From: Ferrovibrio sp035304305 | GTDB taxonomy: Bacteria; Pseudomonadota; Alphaproteobacteria; Ferrovibrionales; Ferrovibrionaceae | NCBI RefSeq assembly: GCF_035304305.1 | Contig: NZ_DATGQG010000054.1 | Location: 124,001-188,000, forward strand | Direction: 5' to 3' | DNA length: 64,000 bases | Notes under the pieces: model-generated | Databases searched by the model: none | The model's input: only the letters and a program-made list of their open reading frames with translations | Told to the model about the DNA's origin: nothing | Part shown: positions 63,752 to 64,000 of the stretch, one piece after another | Layout of the letters: every line of letters begins with the position of its first letter | Position numbering within the stretch: position 1 is the first letter of the stretch | Translations under genes and position numbers: made by a program

Positions 63752-64000
63752 ATGGACACTGCCTTCCTCGCCGCACTTCCTGCCGATGGCATGCGCCGCA
63801 TGCTGCGCCACTGGAACGAGTCGCGCGGCAGCGAGACCGTGCCGCGTCAGCCGCCCTTCACACCGACACTGCTGCCGGAGCAACTCGCGCTGGTCCAGGT
63901 CCACGAGCGCAAGACCGACGGCCGCTTTCTCTGCCGCCTGTCCGGCACCGCCATCGTCGAGGCATTCGGCTTCGAGAGCACCGGCCGCCATGTCGACGAG
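63752..64000 (+). CDS. PAS_5-family protein, truncated by the window end
   Basis: The first 83 residues of a protein whose frame is open to base 64000. It resembles the short alphaproteobacterial PAS_5 proteins: an N-terminal helix with RMLRHWNESRG, the strand LALVQVHERKTDGRFLCRLSGTAIVEAFGFESTGRH which is the start of the PAS_5 fold. The ATG at 63752 is chosen; ribosome site is weak. It is 76 bases after the PilZ-like gene. Confidence 0.7.
   Translation, partial: MDTAFLAALPADGMRRMLRHWNESRGSETVPRQPPFTPTLLPEQLALVQVHERKTDGRFLCRLSGTAIVEAFGFESTGRHVDE

Overview
The window is GC-rich and densely coded, with almost all bases in genes on both strands and many 1-4 base gene overlaps. It reads as chromosomal DNA of a free-living alphaproteobacterium, probably of the Rhodospirillales type. 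The support is a ChvG/ChvI-like two-component pair, CobS/CobT cobaltochelatase subunits, an RHH_4-type protein, a CapD/WbpM-type surface-sugar dehydratase, an exact alphaproteobacterial LexA box (GTTC-N7-GTTC) and an exact EcfG-type promoter (GGAAC-N17-CGTT). I see no rRNA, tRNA, CRISPR, insertion sequence or prophage; nothing marks a recent genomic island.

Layout. 1-9.7 kb: glutaryl-CoA dehydrogenase with a divergent LysR regulator, an adenine deaminase, an HdeD-like membrane protein, a sensor kinase/response regulator pair behind a lipoprotein gene, then small envelope proteins, a DUF1045 protein and a periplasmic histidine phosphatase. 10.4-21.7 kb: a purine-to-central-metabolism block. 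It holds urate oxidase PuuD, guanine deaminase, UraH, UraD, a glycerate 2-kinase, allantoate amidohydrolase, an unassigned M20 hydrolase, allantoinase PuuE and, after a TetR/SDR pair, malate synthase. Together these can take guanine-derived urate to allantoate and feed the resulting glyoxylate into malate or glycerate metabolism. 21.7-24.1 kb: small disordered proteins, a DUF2243 membrane protein and a receiver-only regulator, with promoter elements of the general stress response. 24-31.3 kb: accessory metabolism (GST, LysE exporter, two VOC proteins, purB, haloalkane dehalogenase, LLM oxidoreductase, EamA transporter). In the middle lies a 564-base region with no confident gene but with a sigma70 promoter overlapped by a LexA box and a 10-11 bp tandem array.

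31.3-36.2 kb: the conserved rpmH-rnpA-yidD-yidC-yihA-argB operon, divergent from rpmB, both with near-consensus sigma70 promoters. 36.2-41.5 kb: a phytase-like secreted protein and a 1405-residue hybrid kinase with five PAS-like repeats. 41.5-45.4 kb: cobT, cobS, a J-domain protein and a BolA-family protein. 45.5-52.7 kb: an RHH protein, an AEC transporter, aroB, aroK, two conserved-looking unknowns, xerD and a malyl-CoA lyase. 52.7-58.3 kb: surface polysaccharide genes (CapD-like dehydratase, WecA-like phosphosugar transferase, glycosyltransferase, UDP-sugar 6-dehydrogenase). 58.4-64 kb: a CobW-family metal chaperone, a kinase-fold protein lacking the catalytic Asp, an asparaginase, a TrmH-type methyltransferase, a helical protein with a PilZ-like C-terminus, and the start of a PAS_5-type protein cut by the window end.

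The most unusual region is 25.97-26.46 kb: an apparently LexA-controlled promoter whose transcript has no recognisable gene, runs through a helically phased repeat array and leads toward purB.
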